Shown piece by piece: positions 25,472-34,424 of a stretch of 64,000 nucleotides of DNA. The notes below the pieces were generated by a model. That model was not told the origin of the DNA. It did not search any database and saw nothing but the letters and a program-made list of their open reading frames with translations. The translations under genes and the position numbers were made by a program. The stretch spans positions 62,001-126,000 of the forward strand of contig NZ_JBHZSG010000004.1 in the NCBI RefSeq assembly GCF_043642205.1, read 5' to 3'. The stretch comes from Thalassotalea_A litorea. GTDB taxonomy: Bacteria > Pseudomonadota > Gammaproteobacteria > Enterobacterales > Alteromonadaceae. Positions within the stretch are counted from its first letter, which is position 1. Every line of letters begins with the position of its first letter.

Positions 25472-27928
25472 CTACTTAAGCGGTGTTAATTTCCAAATAT
25501 TGTTCACATAATCTTCAATGGAACGATCGGATGTAAACTTGCCCATCTTCGCCGTATTTAAAATTGCCATGCGTGCCCAGCGTTTGGTGTCTTTGTATGC
25601 GACATCAAGTTCTGTTTGTGCTTTGGCATAATCCGCATAATCGGCAAGTACGCGATACGGGTCACCACCTTCGAGCAAACTATGTGCAATCGCCGCAAGT
25701 TCACCCGGCTTACCCGGTGTGAAGAAATCACCCCGTAGCCAATCAATAACTTCTTTTAGCTCTTCATCGGCGTGGTAGAAATCCCAAGGATTGTAACCTT
25801 CCACTTGCATCGCTTTGATCTGATCGACGGTATTACCGAAAATAAAGATATTGTCATCACCAACTTCTTCGGCAATTTCAACGTTCGCACCATCAAGTGT
25901 GCCGATCGTAACCGCACCATTTAGCGCAAGCTTCATGTTACCCGTACCCGAAGCCTCTTTACCTGCGGTAGAGATTTGCTCAGAAACATCGGCAGCTGGA
26001 ATGATTTTTTCTGCCAGCGTTACCCGGTAATTGGGCATAAACACGATTTTCAGTTTGCCCTGGATGCGCGTGTCATTATTGATGCGCTCAGCGACCTTAT
26101 TGATCGCATAAATGATTTCTTTAGCCAGGTAATAGCCAGGCGCCGCTTTCGCACCAAAGATAAATACCCGAGGCTGCATATCATAATCTGGATTTTCCAG
26201 AAGACGACGGTATAGGCCAAGAATGTGCAAGAAGTTCAGATGCTGACGCTTGTACTCGTGCAAACGCTTGATCTGGACGTCAAAAATTGCATCGGCACTG
26301 ACTTCGATACCCGTCAGACTTTTAATTTCAGCGGCCAGTTTAAGCTTGTTTTCATGCTTGATGTCCATGAATTTCTTCTGGAATTTAGCATCGTCGGCAT
26401 ATTCACTCACCGCATTTAAGCTGGACAATTCTTTCGCCCAGTCTTTTTTCACAACCGTATCCAGCAGCTTGGATAGTTTAGGATTACAGGCTTTTAACCA
26501 ACGTCGTGGCGTAACACCATTAGTGACATTGGTTAATTTACCCGGATACAGGGCATTAAACTCAGGGAACAGATCAGATTGCACCAGATCCGAGTGAATC
26601 TGTGCCACACCATTCACCTTAAACGAGGTAACAACACAAAGGTGTGCCATGCGGACCATTTTCTGCTGGCCTTCTTCAATGATCGACAGTTGAGCACGCA
26701 TTTGTACATCACCCGGCCACATACGCGCCACTTCATTATTTAAGAACTGCTCATTGATGGCATACAAAATTTCCAGGTGACGCGGTAATACGCGTTCAAA
26801 CATGGCAACTGCCCATTTCTCCAGCGCTTCTGGTAGTAACGTGTGGTTGGTATAAGCAAATACCTGACGACACATTGCCCAGGCGTTGTCCCAGCTAAAG
26901 TCATAATCGTCCATTAGCGTGCGCATTAGCTCAAGAATGGCGATAGTTGGGTGAGTATCGTTTAATTGTATGACAACCTGATTGGCAAATTCTGACCAGT
27001 CGTCGCCGTATTGTTTCTGATAACGCTTGATGATGTCTTTGATTGAACAGGCACAGAAAAAGTATTGCTGAATAAAACGTAACTCTTTACCCGCTTCGGT
27101 TTCATCATTTGGATATAAAACTTTGGAAATCGTCTCTGCCTGATTTTGTGCACTGTGTGCATCCTGATAATCACCAGCATTAAACTGGTCCCAGTCAAAA
27201 TGACTACAGGCACGGGACTCCCATAAACGCAACACGTTTACCGTTTTTGAGTTGTAACCGACAATCGGCACATCCCATGGAACCCCTTTGATGATTTGCC
27301 CAGGGTGCCAGATTTTCTTAACACTGCCATCAACCTGAGTCTGGGTTTCTACTGAACCGAATAACGGGATCTCCTGAACCGCTTCAGGACGACATACTTC
27401 CCATGGGTTGCCATACTCACGCCATTCATCCGGCGTTTCAATTTGACGACACTCGTGAAACTGCTGTTCAAACAAGCCATGCTGGTAATGGATACCGTAC
27501 CCTACAGCGTTGTAATCCAGGGTTGCTAAAGAATCTAAGAAACAAGCGGCAAGGCGACCCAAGCCACCATTACCTAACGCCAAATCGTGGCCTTCTTCGA
27601 AAATATCTTCCAGCTCAAACCCTAAATCAGCAACCGCTTTGTTCGCAACTTCAAACAAGTTCAGGTTATGCAGGTTATTGGAAAGCATACGCCCCATCAG
27701 ATATTCAAGGGATAGGTAATTTACACTGCGGCTTTGTTGTTCGGTATGAGCGGCATTTGTTTCCTTAAGCTTTTCATAAACCACTTCATTCACTGCCAGA
27801 CACACAGCACGTAAAACGGCCGTTGGATTGTCCTGAAAATCGACTTCACTGGAAGTGAAATTCAAATGATGAAGAACCTTGGTTTTGAATTGCGCCGCGG
27901 TTAACGGTTTTTTCGTTGCTGTCGCCAT
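25472..27928 (-). CDS. glgP: Glycogen/maltodextrin phosphorylase
   Basis: 818 residues, the normal family length. The pyridoxal-phosphate site EASGTGNMKLALNG places the cofactor lysine at K666. Conserved GNGGLGRLAACFLDS and QLNDTHP segments are also present. It releases glucose-1-phosphate from alpha-1,4 glucan ends in the cytoplasm. First gene of the five-gene alpha-glucan operon. A good promoter lies 100-130 bases upstream, with two MalR-type palindromes farther up. That regulation suggests use on imported maltodextrins as well as glycogen; malP would be an alternative name. Confidence 0.95.
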   Translation of the reverse strand: MATATKKPLTAAQFKTKVLHHLNFTSSEVDFQDNPTAVLRAVCLAVNEVVYEKLKETNAAHTEQQSRSVNYLSLEYLMGRMLSNNLHNLNLFEVANKAVADLGFELEDIFEEGHDLALGNGGLGRLAACFLDSLATLDYNAVGYGIHYQHGLFEQQFHECRQIETPDEWREYGNPWEVCRPEAVQEIPLFGSVETQTQVDGSVKKIWHPGQIIKGVPWDVPIVGYNSKTVNVLRLWESRACSHFDWDQFNAGDYQDAHSAQNQAETISKVLYPNDETEAGKELRFIQQYFFCACSIKDIIKRYQKQYGDDWSEFANQVVIQLNDTHPTIAILELMRTLMDDYDFSWDNAWAMCRQVFAYTNHTLLPEALEKWAVAMFERVLPRHLEILYAINEQFLNNEVARMWPGDVQMRAQLSIIEEGQQKMVRMAHLCVVTSFKVNGVAQIHSDLVQSDLFPEFNALYPGKLTNVTNGVTPRRWLKACNPKLSKLLDTVVKKDWAKELSSLNAVSEYADDAKFQKKFMDIKHENKLKLAAEIKSLTGIEVSADAIFDVQIKRLHEYKRQHLNFLHILGLYRRLLENPDYDMQPRVFIFGAKAAPGYYLAKEIIYAINKVAERINNDTRIQGKLKIVFMPNYRVTLAEKIIPAADVSEQISTAGKEASGTGNMKLALNGAVTIGTLDGANVEIAEEVGDDNIFIFGNTVDQIKAMQVEGYNPWDFYHADEELKEVIDWLRGDFFTPGKPGELAAIAHSLLEGGDPYRVLADYADYAKAQTELDVAYKDTKRWARMAILNTAKMGKFTSDRSIEDYVNNIWKLTPLK

Positions 27929-28029
27929 AATAAAACGTTTCTCTTTAAGTAATCGAATCTGTCCAGCGTTAGGACGATAATTCAGTCATAACAAATTCAA
28001 TTGCAACAACTGCTTAATTTTCAGGCAAA

Positions 28030-28058
28030 ATTATAATTCTGGCTGTAAGTGTCGTTAA
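28030..28058 (-). promoter_or_regulatory. Sigma-70-type promoter candidate for glgP
   Basis: On the minus strand a TTAACG hexamer (28058-28053) is separated by 17 bases from a perfect TATAAT (28035-28030). The expected transcription start is near 28023, about 95 bases before the glgP start codon. Confidence 0.5.
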
Positions 28059-28081
28059 TTTAAGCTTTGGGAGCAAACATC

Positions 28082-28095
28082 TGCATACGTATGTA
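28082..28095. promoter_or_regulatory. LacI-type (MalR-like) operator 1 of the glgP operon
   Basis: TGCATACGTATGTA, a near-perfect palindrome around TACGTA, centred roughly 65 bases upstream of the predicted glgP transcription start. Confidence 0.65.
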
Positions 28096-28109
28096 TTGCA
28101 TTTAAGTGT

Positions 28110-28123
28110 TGCATACGTATGCA
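28110..28123. promoter_or_regulatory. LacI-type (MalR-like) operator 2 of the glgP operon
   Basis: TGCATACGTATGCA, a perfect 14-base palindrome, centre to centre 28 bases from operator 1. A pair of sites upstream of the -35 element is more typical of activation or cooperative binding than of simple steric repression. Confidence 0.7.
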
Positions 28124-28372
28124 GAATCTCAACCCGGGTACCCCATAAACCCCACGTAGTGTCTGGTTCCCAAGACCAGTCTGCGATATTGTTCAGAAAC
28201 CCACAGGCACGATGTCTCAACCCGGTTCCTGATATTTATCACACTACCACTTAGTTAAGTTAGATGTTTGAATTTAAACAACAAATGAATAATTTTCAGC
28301 TAAGGATTGATAGCCTCTCAAGAGTTTGAAACACTTAGGTATTGTAACTTATGCTAAGTCGAGCAATGACCC

Positions 28373-28912
28373 ATGAAATCTATTCGTTTTTTTAGTTTTT
28401 CCGCGTTTCTGGCGCTTTCCTCATTCAACGTCTGTGCAAACGACGGCGATACTGCATTGCCAGCGGCTGACAAAATAATCAATGCGGCGATGCCCTGGGA
28501 AAACCAATATTTTCGTAAAGACCAAATGGAGCAGTGCATGAATTGGACCCGGGAAGTTCTGGTACAAGCCTGCGGTTCAGAATTTGCCGCTTTGGAAACT
28601 ATGGATCCCTGGGATAAAGCACTTCTCGGTGCAGAAGATTTACTTTTACCTGAACATGCGGATTCTCTGGCAAGTGAAGAATTTGGTCGTCGAATTAATC
28701 GCATTGACGCTTTACTTCCTGGCGATATCGTCTTTTTAAAAAATACCTATGGAGACTGGGCAGACGGGGTGATTACCCATGTGGGTATTGCCACGGGATC
28801 GGGCAAGTATATTCACCGCGGTACGGTTAAAACCTCATTAGTACTCAATCAGGACATTCCCAAAGATAAATTTGTTGCCGGGTTGCGCCTTGATGAGGCG
28901 CTTTGCAAATAA
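28373..28912 (+). CDS. Exported NlpC/P60-like (papain-fold) protein
   Basis: 179 residues with a signal peptide (about 1-22, ending CAN). The likely catalytic Cys is C55 in MEQCMNWTREV. A LLPGDIVFLKNTYG segment and H136 in ITHVGIATGSGKYIHRG match the beta-strand layout of NlpC/P60 enzymes, in which the His follows a PGD(I/L)VF motif. Such enzymes cut peptides in cell-wall peptidoglycan or amide bonds. The overall sequence is divergent and I cannot name a subfamily. It is divergent from glgP and not obviously related to it. Confidence 0.6.
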   Translation: MKSIRFFSFSAFLALSSFNVCANDGDTALPAADKIINAAMPWENQYFRKDQMEQCMNWTREVLVQACGSEFAALETMDPWDKALLGAEDLLLPEHADSLASEEFGRRINRIDALLPGDIVFLKNTYGDWADGVITHVGIATGSGKYIHRGTVKTSLVLNQDIPKDKFVAGLRLDEALCK

Positions 28913-29018
28913 GAAGGGATTAAAATCTTATACCAATCACTCCCTGAAGCAACTCGTGAACAGCGATTTCAACCTCATTTAGCTACAGGTATTTGGCAAA
29001 GACAATCTCTAATCTTGG

Positions 29019-30011
29019 CTATTCAATGGCCCAATGACTGCATTCATTCGCAACATACTCGGTTTGATTCCACGCCATCTTTTCGATATCCGTAGCCAGC
29101 TCAGGCGTGTGAATGCGCCAGAGTGAAGCATTCGGGCCTGCGTAGCGTATAAACTCATTCAATTGTTCGACACTTAACACTTTATCTTCGTGGGATACGA
29201 TGTGCCATACCGGCTTAGTTGCGCCCAATGTCTGATATTCACAATCTCCAAGCGCTATGGTCTCCTTTATTTGATTCGTCAGCCCCCACTTTTCCACATA
29301 GGTTTGTGGCATATGAAAATCTGCATATTGATCGATAATATCAATGGCCATACCATGATCTTTTGGATTACCCCAGGAAGTTACACCAAGTAAGAAAGAG
29401 GCATCGGTATCGCCAGCATTAACGGCGTCATTGAGCGCATCACGATGTGCTTTCATAATGGTTTCCAGTGCGTCAGGATTATGATCAAACTCGACTTCGA
29501 TATCCATAACAAAGCCTTGATAACCGATAGCGATGGCCGCCTCTAGCATATCAACCTGAACGGCGGTGTTACCGATATCATTGTAGGTCCAGGCCCAAGG
29601 TTCGATACCCATGTTCTTATAATACTGCAGATTCGAAGGTTCACAGGCATCTTGCCATACACCGCAGCTGACACCTGCATCGGTGAAGGTTATGGCATTG
29701 TCTTCATAGAAATAATTAATGTCGTGAATTTTGATAAAAACACGTTTTACCCCAAGATCTGCCAAATACTTAGCCATCGATTGATGATCACCTTTTACCA
29801 ACCCGGCTTCATCGATATACCACAGCCAGACACCGAGTTTATTTTCCGCAACCGCAGTCACAGTTTCTTGATTTTCTGGCTGCGTTACCACGGGAGCAGG
29901 GGCAGCGGGCTTTGAGTCACCTGAGCCGCCGCAGCCAACTAAGGAAAGACTGAAAAAGGCACAGAATACAAATACTATTGCGGGGATTATTGTTATTTTC
30001 TTCACGACCAT
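29019..30011 (-). CDS. Lipoprotein with a predicted glycosidase-like TIM-barrel domain, function unknown
   Basis: 330 residues. Signal peptide with lipobox LVGC (C27), then a short Pro/Ala-rich linker (to about 55). The body begins KLGVWLWYIDEAG and shows a barrel-like series of strands, including VKRVFIKIHD, IEPWAWTY, YQGFVMDIEVEFD (acidic end of a strand) and FLLGVTSWG. That arrangement resembles GH25-like or putative glycosidase folds, but no family signature is certain. Two LysR-type boxes lie just upstream (30029-30045 and 30073-30095), tying it to the TonB receptor and amidase genes that follow. A surface or periplasmic binding or hydrolytic role is inference. Confidence 0.6.
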   Translation of the reverse strand: MVVKKITIIPAIVFVFCAFFSLSLVGCGGSGDSKPAAPAPVVTQPENQETVTAVAENKLGVWLWYIDEAGLVKGDHQSMAKYLADLGVKRVFIKIHDINYFYEDNAITFTDAGVSCGVWQDACEPSNLQYYKNMGIEPWAWTYNDIGNTAVQVDMLEAAIAIGYQGFVMDIEVEFDHNPDALETIMKAHRDALNDAVNAGDTDASFLLGVTSWGNPKDHGMAIDIIDQYADFHMPQTYVEKWGLTNQIKETIALGDCEYQTLGATKPVWHIVSHEDKVLSVEQLNEFIRYAGPNASLWRIHTPELATDIEKMAWNQTEYVANECSHWAIE

Positions 30012-30028
30012 TTCCGATAAAAAATTAA

Positions 30029-30045
30029 GATAGGTTTAAGCTATC
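30029..30045. promoter_or_regulatory. LysR-type box variant upstream of the 29019-30011 lipoprotein gene
   Basis: GATAG-GTTTAAG-CTATC, an inverted repeat with the same 7-base centre as the box at 34170 and T-N11-A spacing, 18 bases before the start codon. The arms are inverted relative to the other boxes, so this copy is less certain. Confidence 0.45.
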
Positions 30046-30072
30046 GGAATTCGTCGACTGAAGGCAGTTAGA

Positions 30073-30095
30073 AGCTATCGGTTGATGCGATAGCT
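30073..30095. promoter_or_regulatory. LysR-type box upstream of the 29019-30011 lipoprotein gene
   Basis: AGCTATCG-GTTGATG-CGATAGCT, perfect 8-base arms around a 7-base centre, with T-N11-A as in LysR operators. It has the same architecture as the copies at 34170 and 38432. Confidence 0.6.
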
Positions 30096-30112
30096 ATCTG
30101 ATAAATTTAGCA

Positions 30113-31291
30113 TTATTTCAGTTTCTTGGTTGCCAGGTGGCAGCAGGCCAGACTCAATACCATGGCTGCGGCACCGAGGGCAATGACATGATTTTGAGTA
30201 TAATAAGTCAGAATAAATCCTGCGACCGGTGGACCCGCCACCAACCCGAGTTTAAAAGCGCTAATGCAAAACACAATTAATCGTCCGGATTTATCGCTGT
30301 CATTAAAAATGGCCATCATAATTGGCACCACAAAGCTCCAGAATATCTGATAGATCATCGTCGCTATCGCGTAAATTATCCAGGCGAACGACTCATTCAT
30401 TAACATGAGCGCACTAATACAGCCTAGCTGCAACGCCAGCGTCATATACAAAGAGGTAGTTCGACCAAATTTATTTACGACAATTCCTGATAACCAGGAA
30501 CCGAGCGCGCTAATGCCAAAGCCAACCGACAATATTAGGCCAATATCCGATCTACTAATGCCATGGGCATCGCCGATTCGCTCCAAATGTGCCCAGATCA
30601 TGCCTTGCGCAAAGTAATAACAAACAATGGCAAAGAAGATTAACGCTACCGGAGAAAAGTGAATGTTGGTTAATGGGGAGGAGGAAGTATCGGTTCGTTT
30701 GTTTTTGGGAAAGTGCCAGACCACCAAACCTAAGGTGATCAGCAGACTGATATTGAAGAATTGAAAAATCCCGGCTAAGCTCCAGTTTTCAATAACCCAG
30801 GGCAAAATGGCAAATCCTAACGTGCCATAGATAACCTGCAGCGTAACTGCATCGCCAAAGGCTTTATCACTGTTATCTTTATCGCCTAATGCCGCAAGGG
30901 CGATGGCATAACTCACTCCACAACATAAACCGGCAATAAATCGACACAGTAAAAGGTAGCTGTAATCGCTAAGCTGAGCGCTAATAGCGTTGCTAACAAT
31001 AAAGCCGACTAGAGTGATGACCACGACCGGCTTCCAGGAAACATTACGAACCCATAAAAATGCCGAAGCACTGGATATCAGAATTCCCGCCACGTCCGCT
31101 GACGTTAGCCAGCCAACCTGCTGGATAGTGAAATGGCCGGTATCAGAAAATGCACCAAGAATAAGTGGCATTAACGTGGTAACAGCGGCGCCCATCATGG
31201 CGACCCAGAGCAGGGCAAAATAACCCATTCGCTCGGACCAATTAGCTGTCTTATTAGCAATCTGGCTAGGTTTTATTGTTATTGATGTCAT
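30113..31291 (-). CDS. MFS transporter
   Basis: 392 residues from ATG 31291, with GAGGCA upstream; the earlier frame opening adds 18 unsupported residues. There are about 12 hydrophobic helices and a major-facilitator signature-like loop after helix 2. Substrate class is not evident from motifs. It sits between a lipoprotein gene and a TonB receptor gene on the same strand and may carry the receptor's ligand, or a product of it, across the inner membrane. A half-site similar to the LysR box (CCGGTTATTATCGG) lies just upstream. Confidence 0.75.
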   Translation of the reverse strand: MTSITIKPSQIANKTANWSERMGYFALLWVAMMGAAVTTLMPLILGAFSDTGHFTIQQVGWLTSADVAGILISSASAFLWVRNVSWKPVVVITLVGFIVSNAISAQLSDYSYLLLCRFIAGLCCGVSYAIALAALGDKDNSDKAFGDAVTLQVIYGTLGFAILPWVIENWSLAGIFQFFNISLLITLGLVVWHFPKNKRTDTSSSPLTNIHFSPVALIFFAIVCYYFAQGMIWAHLERIGDAHGISRSDIGLILSVGFGISALGSWLSGIVVNKFGRTTSLYMTLALQLGCISALMLMNESFAWIIYAIATMIYQIFWSFVVPIMMAIFNDSDKSGRLIVFCISAFKLGLVAGPPVAGFILTYYTQNHVIALGAAAMVLSLACCHLATKKLK

Positions 31292-31377
31292 GATTGCCTC
31301 AGGATTGTTGACCCGATAATAACCGGATTGAGCAAAGGCTTGCACCCCTATTTGGGTATAGGAGGAAAGGTACTACT

Positions 31378-31429
31378 AATCGATTGTATGTTCTCGGCAA
31401 TTGAATCGATTGTCAGTTCTCGGCAATTG
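31378..31429. repeat. 26-base direct tandem repeat, two copies
   Basis: Two head-to-tail copies (31378-31403 and 31404-31429) of AATCGATTG, two variable bases (TA or CA), then GTTCTCGGCAATTG. Only those two positions differ. It lies between the MFS gene and the TonB receptor gene and could be a pair of regulator sites on one DNA face pattern. Confidence 0.75.
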
Positions 31430-31533
31430 CTCCATGCATTGCTCTAATAAATTACGTCCATGTAACGACAGACACAATCGACATACCTACATCCATGCAA
31501 GCAGCTAACCGGGCATACATTCGTCCATGAAAT

Positions 31534-31551
31534 AAGGGCCCGAAGGCCCTT
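31534..31551 (-). terminator. Hairpin downstream of the TonB receptor gene
   Basis: On the minus strand, AAGGGCC-TTCG-GGCCCTT: a 7-bp GC-rich stem with a UUCG tetraloop, about 40 bases past the receptor stop. The T tract is short (ATTT), so termination strength is uncertain. Confidence 0.6.
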
Positions 31552-31590
31552 TGAAAAAACAACTTCTAAGGAGTCTCTTATCCCACCGGA

Positions 31591-34056
31591 TTAGAAGTAG
31601 TTATAAGAGAAGTTAATACCAACAGTTCTTGGTGTCACATAGATGGTGTTATAGCCAAATGGACCACCATCGAAATGATAGGATGTTTGCGCATCTTCGT
31701 TGGTAATATTGTCTACCCAGCCGGTTACTTTCCAGTTATCCATAGCGTAGCTAATTGATGCATCAAAGATGGTGTAAGATTCGAACTTGAATGGCGGGTA
31801 CTCAATCAAATCGCCGTTTTCATCTGGCGCTGTATCAACGCGGTCCGAATACAACTCTCCAACATAACGCGCTCGAATAGAAGCATCCAAAGCACCGTCT
31901 CCGATTTCCTGATAGTAGTTGACGCTCAGGTTGTGGCGCCAGTCTGGAGTACCACCTAACTCACCGCCCTCATACCAGGTACGACATTGATTACCTGGCG
32001 TATTTTCATCACCTTCAAAGATACACACAGATTTGGTTTCAACAAACTCAGCACTGGCATTGGCCGCTGCCCATTTCACCGTCCAGTTATCTGTGATGTT
32101 ATAACGGGCGTGCAATTCAACACCCTTTGATTCTGAATCCGGACCATTGTTGGTACCATTTAAAGGGAAACCAAACAGGCTTTGACTGTTATAGGTTTGT
32201 GTGCCGGCCCATTCAATCATGTACACGGCGGCCTGAAAGTAAAAATCGCCATCAAGCATGGTCCCTTTGTAGCCTAACTCATAGTTTGTAGTTTCATCAG
32301 GTTGAAAGACTTGTGCTTCTTCGGAAACAATCAAGTCACCATCATCACGATAACTGTTGGTACCACCACGACGAAACCCCTGGGAAGCCGTGAAGTAGGC
32401 CAATTGGTCATCGGTGAGAGTATAGGCAGCGTTAAATTTAAAGATAGATTCGCCCGTACCCTTGTTAGTTGTGGTCTTATCATCGACACCTAACCAACCC
32501 GTGTAATCGGAAATATTACGGTTGTTAGTATCTTCCCAGTTAAATACCCGAGCACCAGCCGTTAACATTAACTTTTCGGTTATCTGGTAATTCAATTCAC
32601 CATAGAGTGCGATTTCTTTATAGTTGGAGTTGATATCTTCAAAATAACCGGAATCGATATACTGACGCTCAGGATACGCTTCAACCGGATCAAAACCCCA
32701 GGCATCGATCATAGCCTGATCCAGGGTCGGGTAAACTTCCCAGAATTTCAGGCTACTTTCACGATCAGAGTAATAGATACCGGCAATCCAGGACCAGTCT
32801 CCATTGATGTTCGAGGTCAAGCGAGTTTCATGCTCGATGCCGCTATAAGAGTTGTCGTAGAGTACATAGGCCGACTCATTGGTGTCATTAAATCCAAGCC
32901 CAGGAATACCCGCGAAGACATTGTAATAAAGCACGCCATAGTTTAAGTAGTCGCCCTGACCATCGCTGGTTTGATCATAATAAGCGGTAGAACTTGTGAT
33001 CGTTGCAAAACCAATATCCCAATTTAGTTCTACCGACGACATTTCAAAATCTCGATCGGTAAATTCTTCGTGCGCGCGTTGCAGCGTATAGCGATCATAT
33101 TGCAGTGGCGCGCCTTCACGTTCCTGGTAAGGACAATCGGTTCCAGAGTAAAACGCTTCACAGGCCTCAGCAACGTCCCAACGGCTCGCAGCCGTCGTAC
33201 CATGGGCAGTCTGCTCCTGTTTGATGTATGAGAAATTAATATCGAATTCGTCAGACGGAGTCCATTTTACCTGGATACGACCAGAGGTGGTCTCTTCCCA
33301 GTCGTCATCTTCGAAAAACTGACCTTCAGGGCTGCCTTTACGGTACTCATCTTCTTCCCACCAGATCGCTTGCTTATAACGATCGACATAACCATTATCA
33401 TCGAGACGAGAAAAATTAGCACGAACAGCAAGAGTATCGCTTAATGGAACATTGAACGTCATATCAGTATCGTGGCTTAAGCTACCTTCTTTCACCTGAT
33501 AAATACTGGTATTAAAATCGAAGGTAAAGCCGTCAACATCTGGTTTATTGGTAATGTAGCGAACCGTACCACCTAAACTACCACCGCCATATAGGGTGCC
33601 TTGCGGGCCAAGTAAGGTCTCAACGCGCTCGACATCTTTTATTCGATAGCCAAGTTGAGGCAATGAAGTTGCATCAAGGTAATACGCAAGTGTTGAACGT
33701 TCAAAATAGGTAAGGTTGGTTGCGCGTACCGCTGAAACGTTCAAACCACGAACGGTCACGGACTGGTTAAAACGAGCGCCATTTCCCGGAGCACTGATTT
33801 CTACGCTGTCGGCAAATAAATCTTTAATGTTAGTGATACCTTTGGTACGAAGTTCCTCAGCACCGATGGCGGTTACATTCATTGGCACCTTACTGGCCAG
33901 GCTTTCGCGGCCAAGTGACGTTACTTCAATCACTTCCATGTCTTTCGCTTCGTCTTTCAACGATGTCTCAGGTGCTTGCTCCTCAGCATACGCCTGGTTG
34001 GTAAACAAGGCGGCTGTGATAAGCAACGCCGATTTGCGGATATTGAACGGCAACAT
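31591..34056 (-). CDS. TonB-dependent outer-membrane receptor
   Basis: 821 residues from ATG 34056, with GAGG about ten bases upstream; a TTG at 34068 is also in frame. A signal peptide ends near AYAEEQ, followed by a TonB-box-like EVIEVTSLG. The plug domain contains VERVETLLGPQGTLYGGGSLGGTVRYITNKP, and the 22-strand barrel ends INFSYNYF with the terminal Phe of outer-membrane proteins. It imports a ligand too large or scarce for porins, and the ligand is unknown. A LysR-type box sits 114 bases upstream, between this gene and a divergent LysR gene, suggesting regulation by that protein. Confidence 0.9.
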   Translation of the reverse strand: MLPFNIRKSALLITAALFTNQAYAEEQAPETSLKDEAKDMEVIEVTSLGRESLASKVPMNVTAIGAEELRTKGITNIKDLFADSVEISAPGNGARFNQSVTVRGLNVSAVRATNLTYFERSTLAYYLDATSLPQLGYRIKDVERVETLLGPQGTLYGGGSLGGTVRYITNKPDVDGFTFDFNTSIYQVKEGSLSHDTDMTFNVPLSDTLAVRANFSRLDDNGYVDRYKQAIWWEEDEYRKGSPEGQFFEDDDWEETTSGRIQVKWTPSDEFDINFSYIKQEQTAHGTTAASRWDVAEACEAFYSGTDCPYQEREGAPLQYDRYTLQRAHEEFTDRDFEMSSVELNWDIGFATITSSTAYYDQTSDGQGDYLNYGVLYYNVFAGIPGLGFNDTNESAYVLYDNSYSGIEHETRLTSNINGDWSWIAGIYYSDRESSLKFWEVYPTLDQAMIDAWGFDPVEAYPERQYIDSGYFEDINSNYKEIALYGELNYQITEKLMLTAGARVFNWEDTNNRNISDYTGWLGVDDKTTTNKGTGESIFKFNAAYTLTDDQLAYFTASQGFRRGGTNSYRDDGDLIVSEEAQVFQPDETTNYELGYKGTMLDGDFYFQAAVYMIEWAGTQTYNSQSLFGFPLNGTNNGPDSESKGVELHARYNITDNWTVKWAAANASAEFVETKSVCIFEGDENTPGNQCRTWYEGGELGGTPDWRHNLSVNYYQEIGDGALDASIRARYVGELYSDRVDTAPDENGDLIEYPPFKFESYTIFDASISYAMDNWKVTGWVDNITNEDAQTSYHFDGGPFGYNTIYVTPRTVGINFSYNYF

Positions 34057-34424
34057 TTTCAACCTCAACTAAGTGTTTATTATTTTTGTCTTTACTATCA
34101 ATGACTCACGGCCACAGATAATCAGGGTGAGGTTAGAATCGGAAATTAAGAAAAGAAGGTAAAGTTAATAACTATCGGTTTAAGCGATAGTTGAGAAGGT
34201 TTAAATTATTCCGACAAATACAAACAATAAAAATAAAATATTTAACCAATAGAAACAACGAGTTAAAAACAACCAAAAAGTTTCGGTTTAAGACGATGAT
34301 CCGAAAAACCTGGCAAAATGAATAAAAAAAACACAAAAACATCGTAAAAACCGATATCTTTGATTTCGTTTGAACAACAAAATCGTTATAGTTTTTGCTA
34401 AAGGATAAGAATAAGAAATCGGCT
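34057..34424. other. Divergent control region between the TonB receptor and the LysR gene
   Basis: 368 AT-rich bases with no gene. It contains the LysR-type box at 34170-34192 and a degenerate copy near 34281-34297 (TTTCGGTTTAAGACGAT). Confidence 0.6.
34170..34192. promoter_or_regulatory. LysR-type box between receptor and regulator genes
   Basis: AACTATCG-GTTTAAG-CGATAGTT: perfect 8-base arms with a 7-base centre and T-N11-A spacing (TCG-N7-CGA). Placement in the divergent region of a LysR gene and its presumed target is the classic arrangement for this regulator family. Confidence 0.7.

Larger units (their letters stand above)
27929..28372. other. Divergent regulatory region between glgP and the NlpC/P60-like gene
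   Basis: 444 bases without a credible gene. It holds the glgP promoter candidate at 28030-28058 and two TGCATACGTATG palindromes. The right half, toward 28372, shows nothing further that I can name. Confidence 0.6.
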
